Source: Punica granatum (Eukaryota; Streptophyta; Magnoliopsida; Myrtales; Lythraceae). From it: DNA of 64,000 nucleotides. The position numbers and the translations under genes are program-made. Where the stretch lies: positions 23,478,199-23,542,198 of the forward strand of contig NC_045127.1 of assembly GCF_007655135.1 (NCBI RefSeq). The letters are read 5' to 3'. Positions 11,403 through 21,664 of this stretch are shown here, piece after piece. How positions within the stretch are numbered: position 1 is the stretch's first letter; each line of letters begins with the position of its first letter. A model generated the notes under the pieces. That model saw only the letters and a list, made by a program, of their open reading frames with translations. It had not been told where the DNA came from and searched no databases.

Positions 11403-11830
11403 CTAGCTTGTTGAACTCATCTTCTTTAACATAGTCCTTGTAACGCATTTTTGTCCCCGCCACTCAACTGGTTTCGGGGGAATTTCTGAACAGATTATGG
11501 AGGAGTTGGAATTGGTGGTTGCACGAGACTCCTCAATTGAGGCACTCGTAACAGTTCCCTCATCATGAATAGAGCAAAACATGAGCAGTGAGATAGAGGC
11601 CAGCAAGGTAGGGGTCTTATTGCAGATGAAGTTGGCATGCTTGGTAGGTGCGGGAGGCTTGGTGCAGATACATAAGGCCTATTGGGAGCCACCCCCCATC
11701 CATAGGTCCATTTCTTCTGCGGTAAAACATGAACAATTCCACAACTTAACTCCAAGAATTACAATGGATTTGAATAATTTGATCTACCAATCCAATATAT
11801 TACATGTTAGATAATTATGATACACTTGAT
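11403..11830 (-). pseudogene. Possible tail of a Mutator-like transposase
   Basis: On the minus strand a short frame ends with EWRGQKCVTRTMLKK, which resembles the tail sometimes seen after the zinc finger in plant MULE transposases. It lies downstream, in the same orientation, of the clearer MULE remnant at 12920-13900. Too short to be sure. Confidence 0.25.
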
Positions 11831-12347
11831 TCCGAATAGTTGGAGTTAACATATATAGGGGGCATCTTGAGGCCTTAAACCCAGCACCAAAGAAAAAAGA
11901 AAATGTTGAAATATTTTATATAAGCTGCAGTATGAGGCTGAATAATACTTTACTATAATACCTCGTGCTTGATTGGCCATGCTTGGTGTTGGAACAAATA
12001 CTGTCATTACAATGAACTTTTAACCTAATGTGGTACTTGCGATTCATTGGACATGCTTGATGATGGTGGGATTTGATTCTATAGGATTGTGAATGCATGA
12101 CTTATATTATGTTGAGGTTGTGCTTATGGTCCTTGAACATTCATAGATTTTCCTTTTCCTTGATCATTGATAGATTTGCCCTGCACAAAAAGTATGTGAA
12201 ATTCTCATACTAATATAAGGTAGCGTCATTATTCGTTCTTTTCAATACTCAAATACTTATTTGATAAGAATACCCCATCCTTGGCAGAAATCTTGACTTT
12301 CTTTGTTGGTTTTTCTTTGACTACTGTTCCGCAACACTTTCTACCAT
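11831..12347. other. Intergenic stretch, nothing recognised
   Basis: No supported coding, RNA or repeat feature. Confidence 0.4.
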
Positions 12348-12902
12348 TGTTATCAGAACCGGACCGGACCGGCCGGTTTGACCGGTCGGACCGGGAACCG
12401 GCACCATGTCCGGTCCGGTTCGCCTAAAAACCGAAATGGTAGCTTTGAACCGCCGGACCCATTGAACCGGCCGGTTTTAAGCAAAATTTCATTAAACCGG
12501 CCGGTTCTATGGGTTTTTATGGGTTTCCTATTTAATATAAAAATTGGTTGGTTGTGTAAAGATTTGAACTCATGACCTCTTACTTCTCATATTAGCATAC
12601 TACCAACCAAGCCACCACCACTTTTTTGTTCTTTTAACTCTACTTTTAAGTACTTATTAAAATAAAATATTTATTTTGAAGTAAGAAATATTAAATATAT
12701 AGATACTTTCTTATACTATTATTATATTTCTTTAAAATCATCATACTTTTATCTTAATTATCATAATTTTTTTAATAATATGAATATTTATTTTATTTTA
12801 AATAAACGAGCGGTCCGACCCATCGAACCCCCGGTTGGACCCATAAACCCATGACCCCGTATCCCTTCCGGTTCATCATCCGGTCCGGTTCTGATAACAC
12901 TG
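12348..12902. mobile_element. Non-autonomous DNA element with perfect TIRs
   Basis: The left end TGTTATCAGAACCGGACCGG and the right end CCGGTCCGGTTCTGATAACA are perfect 20 bp inverted repeats. The flanks carry CTTTCTACCAT (12337-12347) and CTTTCTACTAT (about 12904-12914), a candidate 11 bp target duplication with one mismatch. There is no transposase. Just inside the ends are many CCGGT/ACCGG palindromes; the middle is AT-rich and holds a tRNA-like segment (12556-12617). A 9-11 bp duplication would fit a Mutator-type origin; family unassigned. Confidence 0.8.
12556..12617 (-). other. tRNA-like segment with A-box and B-box motifs inside the TIR element
   Basis: Minus strand: TGGCTTGGTTGGTAG (12601-12615) resembles a pol III A box, and GAGTTCAAATC (12562-12572) a B box, about 30 bp apart as in a tRNA gene. 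No cloverleaf with a paired acceptor stem could be drawn, so it is a relic or a SINE-like head, not a working tRNA. Confidence 0.5.
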
Positions 12903-12919
12903 CTTTCTACTATTATGAC

Positions 12920-13900
12920 TTTACATCACACTTTCCACCTTTGAATGCCTTGCATTCCTTTTTACCTTGAATGGATTCTCATGCAAATCATTGGCCTTGG
13001 AGCTCTTCTTCTTAGGCTTACCTCCACCCTTACCATACACTGGAGGGTTAATAGGGTCATTTCCATTCTTTTCCCGTCGGTCCCTTTTACTGGTTGAATG
13101 AATGGCATGTAGGTGTTCTCCCATGTATCCTTTGAGTAATATTAATGTACAAATAGCTCAGGTTACAAGTTGTTATAGCCCATACAAGCTATTGCTTGAG
13201 CACATTGGATTCTAGTCAAATCCCATTCTTTACAAGAGCATGTTAACTCTTAATGTCTATCACATACTTCTCATTCAGTCTCACCACATGCTGCACCTGA
13301 ATCCATCTCCTACCCACATAGGAAATCCATGAATTGCTCTCTTTCTTGCCAAGCTCAAGCTTGGACTGTGCAACAAGAGTGATTGGACCCCTATACCTAT
13401 CCATTTGGCTCTTGCTCTTGTTCATCTTGTTCATTAAATATATCCTTATTTCTTCCAACATTGAAATGATGGACTTCCCTCTAAATATGACTATAGCTAC
13501 ATTAAATTGTTCGGATATGTTGTTGGTCAAAGCATAGTTCTTGGTTACAACTAAATGCTGCTCTTTTTCTAACTGTGATGAGGTAAATTATCAAAATAAC
13601 TCCAGGTAGCCTCATTCACCTCTTTAAACTCCAAAAATTTCTTCTTAAAATCTAGCATTGTCTTGCACTGAGCACAATGCCACAAGAAGTTTCTTATCTC
13701 TACAATTCTCTGGCTTGTTCAAACATTGGCCTCTAAGTGTCTCGTACAAAACCCGTGCCTTGTTTTTGGACATCTTCCATATTAGGTATAAGACCCTGCA
13801 AAACAATGAAAAATCCTCATTATACTGCTTAACACTTGGTACTTCTCAATTAAAATGATTGTTTGTAAGGAAAAGTCCACAATACGTTTTCCATGTCAGA
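12920..13900 (-). pseudogene. Mutator-like (MULE) transposase remnant
   Basis: Minus-strand blocks follow the order of the C-terminal half of plant MURA/FAR1-type transposases. Around 13600-13900 is decayed sequence with NEATWSYFDNLP (about 13580-13620); 13530-13243 reads NNISEQFN, then SMLEEIRIYLM, then SWISYVGRRWIQ; 13124-12920 reads INPPVYGKGGGKPKKK, the basic stretch that follows the SWIM zinc finger. The catalytic N-terminal half is missing, and stops and frame changes separate the blocks. The TIR element at 12348-12902 lies at its downstream edge. Confidence 0.6.
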
Positions 13901-14249
13901 ATTAAATTTCCAATCATGTGGTCTTGGATGTCGTTTATCTTCAGAAAGTCTTATTAGAAACCATCTCCATGTGACCTTAGTCTCTTCCTCTAATGACATA
14001 TTTATTTTTTATTTAGAATATTGATAACAGTTATTAGAAACATTTATTACATACTTAATTCATTTTATTATATATATATATAGATTTGTTATTATGTTTT
14101 TAACTTTCGTCTCAAATCTGTCATAAACTACCATGTCAAGTGATTAAAACTATGGCCCACTTCGGCCCAACTAAGCCACCAAATGAGCATTTACCGCTTG
14201 TTTAAATTGCATACTAGGAATGGTTATAATCAACTCCTCCACAACTCTT
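13901..14249. other. AT-rich intergenic stretch
   Basis: Nothing recognised apart from a short (TA)n run near 14071. Confidence 0.4.
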
Positions 14250-14970
14250 CTAACAAGCTATTACGGTTGTTTTTTCTTTTTTCAGCGGTTAGATCTCGTT
14301 AGGTAAGATCGAGAGCGTACACGTGACAAATATGTTTTTACCTTAAGATTCACCCCTTATAGTTTGATTATCGATATTTTCGATCACGCATCTTCTCGAC
14401 GATGCTTGGTCACACCTGTGAACGAAACATATTCGGCTTGATATGAAATCGAATCGAAATATACTGGTTGAATCAAATAAATAATAATTTTATAACTTAA
14501 AAAAATAAAATAAAAAATAATAAAGAAACAATTCTCGATGAATAAAGATAATGGAAAACAGGAATCGAGCGTAAGATTGATTTTTGATATTTAAGACCCT
14601 GGAATCCTTGTAAAAGATTCTGCGTTAAGTCTGATTTCGACATTTTCAGTTTAATATGTGGGTAAAGTCTGAAAATCAACTAGTGGGAATGTATTGCAAA
14701 TTGTAACAGTTTGAGTTTGACTGTTCGATAGTTATCTTTATTCATCGAAATGCCACATCATTCACATCGATAATTGTTTGTTTATTATTTTTTTTGTCTT
14801 TTTTTTTGTTAAGTTATGAAATTATTAATTATTTGATTGAAAATATCGATAAGCAAACTACAAGGAGTGAATATTAAGATAAAAATATTTTAACGTGTAT
14901 GGTCCAAATCTTATCGAATGGGATCACAGCCGAGAAAAAAACAACCGTGGTTATTGTTTTTGCTAACCAA
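14250..14970. mobile_element. Long inverted-repeat (foldback/MULE-type) element upstream of the EngB-like gene
   Basis: The left arm (about 14260-14560: ACGGTTGTTTTTTC, GATTATCGATATTTTCGATC, GATGAATAAAGATAA) is matched in reverse by the right arm (about 14725-14965: TTATCTTTATTCATC, GAAAATATCGATAAGC, AAAAAAACAACCGTGG). Arms are 200-300 bp, diverged, around a ~160 bp loop. No coding capacity. It ends about 350 bp before the start codon of the next gene. Confidence 0.6.
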
Positions 14971-15104
14971 CCGTGATAGAATATCCAATTAAAGAAAAAA
15001 GTAACGTCATTACACATTTGATACGAAAAGAAAACATCTATAAATTTTTACAAAACGAAATTTTTCCTGAAAATCCATGTAATTTGTTATGTAGTGATTT
15101 TTTT

Positions 15105-15113
15105 TATATATAA
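15105..15113 (+). promoter_or_regulatory. Possible TATA box of the EngB-like gene
   Basis: TATATATAA lies 211 bp upstream of the chosen ATG. The flank is generally AT-rich, so this could be chance. Confidence 0.25.
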
Positions 15114-15323
15114 TTTGTAAAAATTAATTTTTTTATTTAGGTCATGAAATGAAATTTACTTTTTAAAAACAAAGAAAAAGGAAATTTGCCATGAAAAATT
15201 TACTGCAGCGACCGGACTATGTGCCCATCATCGTTCCCGTCCGTTATATTACGTCTCCTCTTCTTCGCCGGCGCCAAAAAGTTCGTCATTTTCGGTCTTT
15301 CACAGAAACAGCGAGGGATAGAC

Positions 15324-17505
15324 ATGGTGTTGACTCACCTCCAAAGATTCCCCTTCCCCGCCTTCTTCCCCAAACCCCAATCCCTCTTCACCTATCGCTC
15401 CCTCTTCTCCACACCGCCGCTCTCCAAGCTCCTCACCCGGCCACACTACTCGACCCTCTTGGCCGCAGAGCGGCCTCCCGCAGCCGAACCCCCCGCCGCC
15501 GCCGAGCTCCTCGAACCCCGCATCGAGATCCCGCTGGACAGGCTCTTCGTCCCGCCCGACACCGAGGTGCCCTGCGACAGCTCCGACCTTAGCGCGAGGG
15601 TGCTGAAGGGTTCCAACATCGTGCTCAGCAGGTACGCCAGGGACGCCCAGGTGGCGGAGGCTGAGTTCGTCAAGAGCAGCGTCCGCACCGAGGACTGCCC
15701 CTCCGACGGCCTCCCTGAGTTCGCCCTCGTGGGTCGGTCCAACGTCGGGAAGTCCTCGCTCCTCAACTCGCTCGTCAGGAGGAGGAAGCTCGCTCTCACT
15801 TCGAAGAAGCCTGGTTCGTTTTCTCATAATCCACGAAAAATGCATACTGTTAACAATTTTGTAGTGGAGACGAGACAAATAGCCATTGGTGATCAAACTT
15901 GAATGGAGCTTCAGCAAAGCCCACAACATGTTTGTGTTAATGTCTACCCGAGGAAAGGATGCTCCTCTATTTGTTAGTCATTATGAACGGTGTATGAGTC
16001 ATATATCATTGCATCAGTTATCGGAAATTCCAGTCTCGGATTATATTGCAGAGCTGGATTAAGGCACAATGATCACAATATTCTTTGAGCATGGAACTGT
16101 TATGTCGGGGTACTGATGAACAAAATTAACAGTGCACAGAGCTGAGCTGTTTCGAAGTTATCAGCTAAATGGGGTGTCAGGGGGATGCCGTTGACGAATA
16201 ATGTTTTGGTATTGTATTTGGTGCAGGGAAGACACAATGCATAAACCATTTCCGGATAAATGATAGCTGGTATCTGGTGGACTTGCCTGGATATGGGTAT
16301 GGCCAAAAATAGCTGCTACTCCGGTTCTATCGCTCTTTTATTGCTGACTTTGACATTACATCCACCTGTTCATCATGAGTTTATGATCAACCTCATGTCT
16401 TTGATTCATTATACATTCGTAAATTTCATTTATTTGTAGCAATAAGTAATTGGTCACGCTTTCATCTAGCAAATTATGGTTTTCAGTCAGTAGGTCGTGG
16501 TCCTCTTGAACTTCATTGAAATCATAGGCTGGGTCAGAGTCCCCATGCTGACATTTTCCCCATGTTAATCAGTCTGCAGTTCAGGCCCTCATCCTACTGG
16601 CAGTCCATGGGCGAAATGGAGTGCAAAAGTAATAAATGATATTTTATATAATGCATCGATTTGAGGAATTATATTTCTAGTTCGACTCTTTTGATGCTTA
16701 CACGAGCACATTACTTTCTTAAGCTTATTCTCCATTTCCGCTGCTTGTTAAATCTGGTGGCTGTCTTATTAATTCCTTCCCTAATTACTCCAAACAGTTA
16801 TGCTGTTGCACCTCAAGAACTTAGGACAGACTGGGGCAAGTTCACGAAAGGCTATTTCCTGAACAGATCAACGTTGGTCTCGGTGTTCCTTCTAATAGAC
16901 GCGAGTATTCCAGCCAAAAAGATCGACCTTGAATATGCCAGTTGGTTGGGGGAGAATCAGGTGATTGTCTCAGCTTCTTGTGATGGAAAAATGCAGACTG
17001 ATGAATGCTGTTTACCAGCCCCTCATTTCCTTTGTTTTCCGGTATGAGAAACGTAAAAAACTTGAAAATGGGGGCGGTTATTCCAGAACTGGTGGTTTGT
17101 TTCTCTCTCCCCCAAACCCCCCTCCCTTCTTTTCAGGTCCCAGACAGTATTCATCTGCAGACAAGGAAGAGCAATTCTGGAAAACTATGTGTAAAACATT
17201 GAAAATGATGAAAATATATTTACACCCAATAGTCTCTCTTCTTCCGGGCTAACCCTTTAAGTCCTAAAATTTCTCATGCTTTTCAGATCCCCATGACATT
17301 GGTCTTCACCAAATGCGACAAACGTAAGAAGAAAAAGAATGGTGGGAAGAGACCTGAGGAGAATGTCAGTGATTTCCAAGAGTTGATAAGGGGCTTCTTT
17401 CAGACGGCCCCACCGTGGATCATGACCAGCAGTGTCACGAACCAAGGTCGGGATGAGATATTGCTCCATATGGCTCAGTTGAGGAACTACTGGCTCAAGC
17501 ATTGA
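15324..17505 (+). CDS. EngB/YsxC-family GTP-binding protein, organellar (EMB2001-like), 4 exons
   Basis: Exons 15324-15813, 16227-16296, 16798-16960 and 17287-17505 join in frame at GT-AG introns to 942 bp, 313 codons plus TGA. The protein shows the full GTPase signature: G1 GRSNVGKS at residues 137-144, G3 DLPGYG at 182-187, G4 TKCD at 249-252 and G5 SSV at 289-291. It ends in the conserved [19 protein letters not shown]. EngB/YsxC GTPases assist assembly of the large ribosomal subunit; the close plant relative known to me is Arabidopsis At2g22870/EMB2001, needed for embryo development. The first ~60 residues are rich in F, P, S and L with few acids, fitting an organelle transit peptide (inference). 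The start was chosen because family members begin MVL; an in-frame ATG at 15219 would add 35 residues. Exon 1 is GC-rich, unlike its surroundings. No lesion seen, so probably functional. Confidence 0.92.
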
Positions 17506-18502
17506 GAAACAAATAAAAAGAAATAATGTACTTTGATGCTAGCCAGGTTTAAGAGAACAAAAGCAGCAGATGGGATCACCATATGAAGTTTGGTTGTACA
17601 TAGAGATTCTATCGCTTATTGGTCCCTCTGAACCAGATGGTGGCACCACTTCATCATCTCTTTAAATGTGTAATATAAGAATCCTGTGCAACATTTCAGA
17701 GTTGTGGAATAGATGAGCATCCCATTCTTCAATTTTTTTTTCCTACCCATTTTGGATTGGTAGGAAGTATCATTTGAAGAGTTGAAAGCAATGGAAAATT
17801 TGCCGATAATTAGAAAGCATTGACGGAAGATGTGAGATGGATCGGAGGACCTATGACGTTTGCTTCTTTTGTTAACCGACAAGAGATTAGGAAATATTTG
17901 GATCCTGAATTATGGAACACGGGCACTGGCAGCTCGTCCAGAGTCCAAATCCTCTATACATATGGGCTGCGGGTCTCTAATGAACCCATGTCCTGCAAAT
18001 GGTCACCATGGAGATTTTATTTTCGACTTGTAACTAAATTTTAATTACTTGAGTCTTAAGCTCTCACTCAGTGACAACTGAAGCTCTTTTTTTCTGATAC
18101 TTCCTCTCTCAAAGAGGACTAGATCCTTCATTGTAAAGATTGGGCCAAGATCGACCTTGCGCAACTCAACAGCTGAACGCAGTGCTGGTGACAAGAGAAC
18201 TTATGTTCAAGGAGCTTCTATGTGATGAGGCTAGCTATCCACTCGAGCACTCAGTCGAATGAGAAAGTAGCCGAGGAAGGACTCATGGGACCACATTGTC
18301 TGGGGTGTTCCTGACCCTAGCAACGATGACAACTCCGAGGAAGACAATGTCTCTGTGCCCTTATTCGCTTCACTATGGAACAAATTTGCAAATTCCGAGC
18401 TATTAGGTGGGGCTTGCTGATTATCAATATCTCGGGATGGAGAACCGGTAACATGTTCCTATGTCGGCACATCGTAGGAACATAAAAGGTGAAATGAAAG
18501 CT
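17506..18502. other. 3' flank of the EngB-like gene, no gene seen
   Basis: AATAAA at 17512-17517 follows the stop by only a few bases; other AT-rich signals near 17670 may serve polyadenylation. From 17820 to 18460 short frames exist but none resembles a known protein. Confidence 0.4.
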
Positions 18503-18765
18503 GATGAGGATCGTGGGCATGACAATGAGGCTGATGCATACGAGCTTGGAAGTCGAACTCGTGAAGAGGGAGCTGAAGCACAAGATCTTGGAGACTTGCA
18601 TGTTCCGAGTGGGCCAATCACACAGGCGAAGGCCAAACAAATCCAACAAGCTATGAAGAGCTTGCTGATGGGCTTTTTGGGCCAAGAGGAGTCTAATTCA
18701 ATTGGGTCTCCAAAGGTCTTTATTCAACTGACTTGCCATGAGATGCTGAAGATAGAATAAAAGAC
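18503..18765 (+). pseudogene. Detached C-terminal tail of a gypsy pol gene
   Basis: Nearly identical to the end of the pol genes at 24535-24797 and (reverse) 25878-26140: DEDRGHDNEADA, SRTREEGAEAQDLG, VPSGPIT, LTCHEMLKIE, then TAA just before the LTR. Homology starts abruptly at 18503, so an earlier element was cut here; its 3' LTR would be the LTR at 18766. Confidence 0.85.
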
Positions 18766-19137
18766 TGTCAACTATTCTAGATAGCCTTTATTTAGTTTCC
18801 TTTGTTATTTCTGGTTTTAGGAAACTAAGGTTATTCCAGTTGCCTAGTTTATTAGTTTCTAGTTTCTCCTTGGCTTATATAAAGGAGGCTGAGTAGCTGA
18901 TCATAGGTAGACTATTATGGTATTTTGGTGAGATTTTCTTCTTTGTTTTTCATTGAACTCCTTCGAACGAACAAGTGTGACAGTTTGTGATTGTTCGGTA
19001 CACTTTGATGTTATTGGTTCTTGTTTTTTCATAAACAATGGGTCAATAATCCTCTTTATCTAAATATGTGTTTGACGATCTGGGAATCGATTCAAGTTGG
19101 TCGTCGGGTTTCACAATCCTTCGTGAGGTCCGCATCA
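18766..19137 (+). repeat. Gypsy LTR 1
   Basis: TGTCAACTATTC...GTCCGCATCA, 372 bp, TG...CA ends, TATATAAA at 18876, followed after TTT by the PBS. It is single-unit at the GGTCAATAATCC region, whereas LTR 2 and LTR 3 have a duplication there. It serves as 3' LTR of the truncated pol tail and 5' LTR of element 1. Confidence 0.88.
18876..18883 (+). promoter_or_regulatory. TATA box in gypsy LTR 1
   Basis: TATATAAA, conserved at 24913-24920 in LTR 2 and in LTR 3 (with a change). It is the expected position for the U3 promoter of the element. Confidence 0.55.
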
Positions 19138-19140
19138 TTT

Positions 19141-19152
19141 TGGTATCAGAGC
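19141..19152 (+). other. Primer-binding site, initiator tRNA-Met type
   Basis: TGGTATCAGAGC three bases after the LTR end, the standard plant PBS complementary to initiator tRNA-Met. Confidence 0.9.
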
Positions 19153-19860
19153 ATCAGGCTCCAAATCAGGTTTATCCTATCATTTTCATTTCAATTTGCT
19201 GAATTTCGTTCCATCTAGCTTGTTCGTTATGCATTGGTAGTAGCAAAAAATAAAAAAAAAGAAGTTCCAGCTTCAAAAATAAAAAAAAAAGAGAGAAAAA
19301 AAATTCGGCCAAAAAAATAGAGCTGAAAAAAAAGATAGAAAGAAAAGAAAGAAGCCATCAGTGTCAATTTGATATGGATTCTTTGCATCAGATCATTCTA
19401 AAGTTGTGATTTACCTTGTTGTTGATCCTCGTTGATTTTGCTCCCATAATTACCCAATACATGATCTTCCATATTCCCTTCCCTATATCATCCTCCATAT
19501 CTTTTCATCCATATATTACTCTAATATATTTCTTTCTTCATTCCTAAAATCTTTCCTTGGTTAACTTTCCTTTAACCATTTATTTCCCTGTTAGTTTGTG
19601 TCCAAGTTAGGGCCAATATATTAATTAATGTTTTGAATTACTACGAGCTAGTTGCCTTTAATTTGTAAGTTGCTGAGTTCTGTAAAGAACTTTGAGGAGG
19701 AAAGTAGAGTGGAAAGAGGCAAGAGTGGTGAGCGTATCAGAGGGAAAAAAAGCCATTGAACTTAGCGAAACACAAGTGTTGAGTGACGATAATTTGAGGG
19801 CAAACACGTGAGCGAGTGGTTGTGAGGTCCTAACATCAATTTTCTTTTCGTAGTGCAAAC
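19153..19860 (+). other. Untranslated leader of gypsy element 1
   Basis: Non-coding stretch between PBS and gag, including a purine-rich, A-rich tract at 19244-19350. The same tract recurs after LTR 2 at 25325-25426. Confidence 0.7.
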
Positions 19861-21639
19861 ATGAGCTTCACAGGAAAAGGCAATGAATCTACAACTGGGG
19901 ATGGAAGTAATGCCGGTCAACAAGATGTTGCTTTTACTTTGAAAGCCATGCAGCAACAATTCGAGAGATTGGAAGTTATTTTTGGAGATATCCGTGACAG
20001 AATGGACCGACAATATCAACGAATTGATCAAATGCAGAGGGAGCAACCCAGGCAGCATGTGCAAGTTCTCAATGCAATGAGACTAATCCGCCAGTCGCCG
20101 AATCCTCACGATGAAGAAGATGAAGATTATGCGGAAGATGATGAAATTGCATTCGTGGGAAGTGTGAGGAGAGCCAGAGGAGTTAGGAATGAGAGGCGAA
20201 GACATGGTAGGCGAGATCAAACAATTAGAGATGGAGTAGATAGGAATATTGAGAGTATTAAAATGACGATACCACCTTTTCAAGGGAGGAATGACCCTGA
20301 TGCTTTTATCGAATGGGAGAGGAAGGTGGAGCTTGTATTTGATTGCCATAATTACTCGGAAGAGAAGAAAGTGAAGCTTGCATCGATGGAATTCACCGAT
20401 TATGCCATCGTTTGGTATGACAAATTGGGTAAGGAAAGAAGAAGGAACCATGAAAGGCCTATTGAGACCTGGGAAGAGATTAAGACTGTCATGCGGAGGC
20501 GATTTGTTCCCTCGTATTACTATCGGGACTTGCATTTAAAATTGCAAAGTCTAAGGCAGGGGACGAGGAGCATGGAAGACTACCACAAGGAGATGGAGAT
20601 AGCTTTGATTCGGGCAAACATTGAAGAAGATGAGGAGGCAACTATGGCCAAGTTTTTATGTGGTTTGAATCGAGAAATTGCTAATGTGATGGAGTTGCAA
20701 CATTATATGGAGATAGAAGAGATGGTTAGCATGGCCATGAAAGTAGAACGACAACTTAAGAGAGGGAGACTAGCAAGGCAAGAGGGTGGTTCGAATTCGG
20801 GGTCTTCATCAAATTGGAAGTCGAAATGGGGTGCCGGCTCAAGACTAGTAGAGAAACCCAAATTGAATGCTGAAAGGAGCATGAGCAAGTGCCAAGGGGA
20901 CAACAAGGAGAGAGGTAACTCTACATCCCAACCTCTAAAGAATAGAGATATCAAATGTTTTCGGTGTTTGGGATCAGGGCATATTGCTTCTCAATGTTCA
21001 AATAAAAGGGCAATGATCATGCTAGATAGTGGGGAAATTGAAACTGAAGATGAGGAAAGTGATTCAATGCCAACACAAGATGATTCTAGTAGTGATTATG
21101 AATATGCTGCTGAGGGGAATGCTTTAGTAATCATGCGAGCACTTAATGCACAAATTAAGGAAGAAGAGAGAGATGATGTGCAAATGGAAAATATATTCCA
21201 CACTAGATGCCAAGTGAAGGATCGAGTATGTAGTTTGATCATTGACGGATGTAACTGTGTGAATGTGGCTAGTAAGTTACTTGTTGACAAGTTGGGATTG
21301 CATACATTGAAGCATCCTAGGCCATATAAGTTGCAATGGTTGAATGAAAGTGGAGAAGTGAAGGCGAACAAGCAAGTTCTGGTTTCCTTTACAATTGGGA
21401 GATACAAGGATGAAGTTCTTTGTGATGTAGTGCCTATGCATGCTAGTCATATGTTACTTGGGAGGCCATGGCAATTCGATAGACATGCAATACATGATGG
21501 GTATAAAAATCGATACTCTTTTGTCAAGGATGGTGGAAAGGTGACACTTGTTTCATTGACACCTTATCAGGTGTATGAGGACCAGCTCCGAATCAAGAGA
21601 TCAATTTGTGAGAAAAGTGAGGTAGAAGCTAAGATTTAA
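19861..21639 (+). pseudogene. gag-protease frame of gypsy element 1
   Basis: 592 codons from ATG. The gag region has PPFQGRNDPDAFIEWE at about residues 138-153, the plant retrotransposon gag fold. A CCHC zinc knuckle CFRCLGSGHIASQC starts near residue 366. A retropepsin-like stretch SLIIDGCNCVN sits near residue 457-467. The frame ends at a TAA (21637-21639) where the equivalent position of element 2 keeps a sense codon, so pol was probably once fused to it. Roles: capsid formation, RNA packaging, polyprotein cleavage. Gag itself is uninterrupted. Confidence 0.85.
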
Positions 21640-21664
21640 AGGGAAAAAAAAAGAGAGTAAGCAC

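Noticed and set aside
15219..15902. Single-exon reading of the EngB-like gene
   Set aside because: The frame runs past a GT donor at 15814 into intron 1; conserved residues resume only at 16227.
16661..17047. Independent small gene over exon 3
   Set aside because: Its conserved part is exon 3 of the EngB-like gene; the rest is intron.
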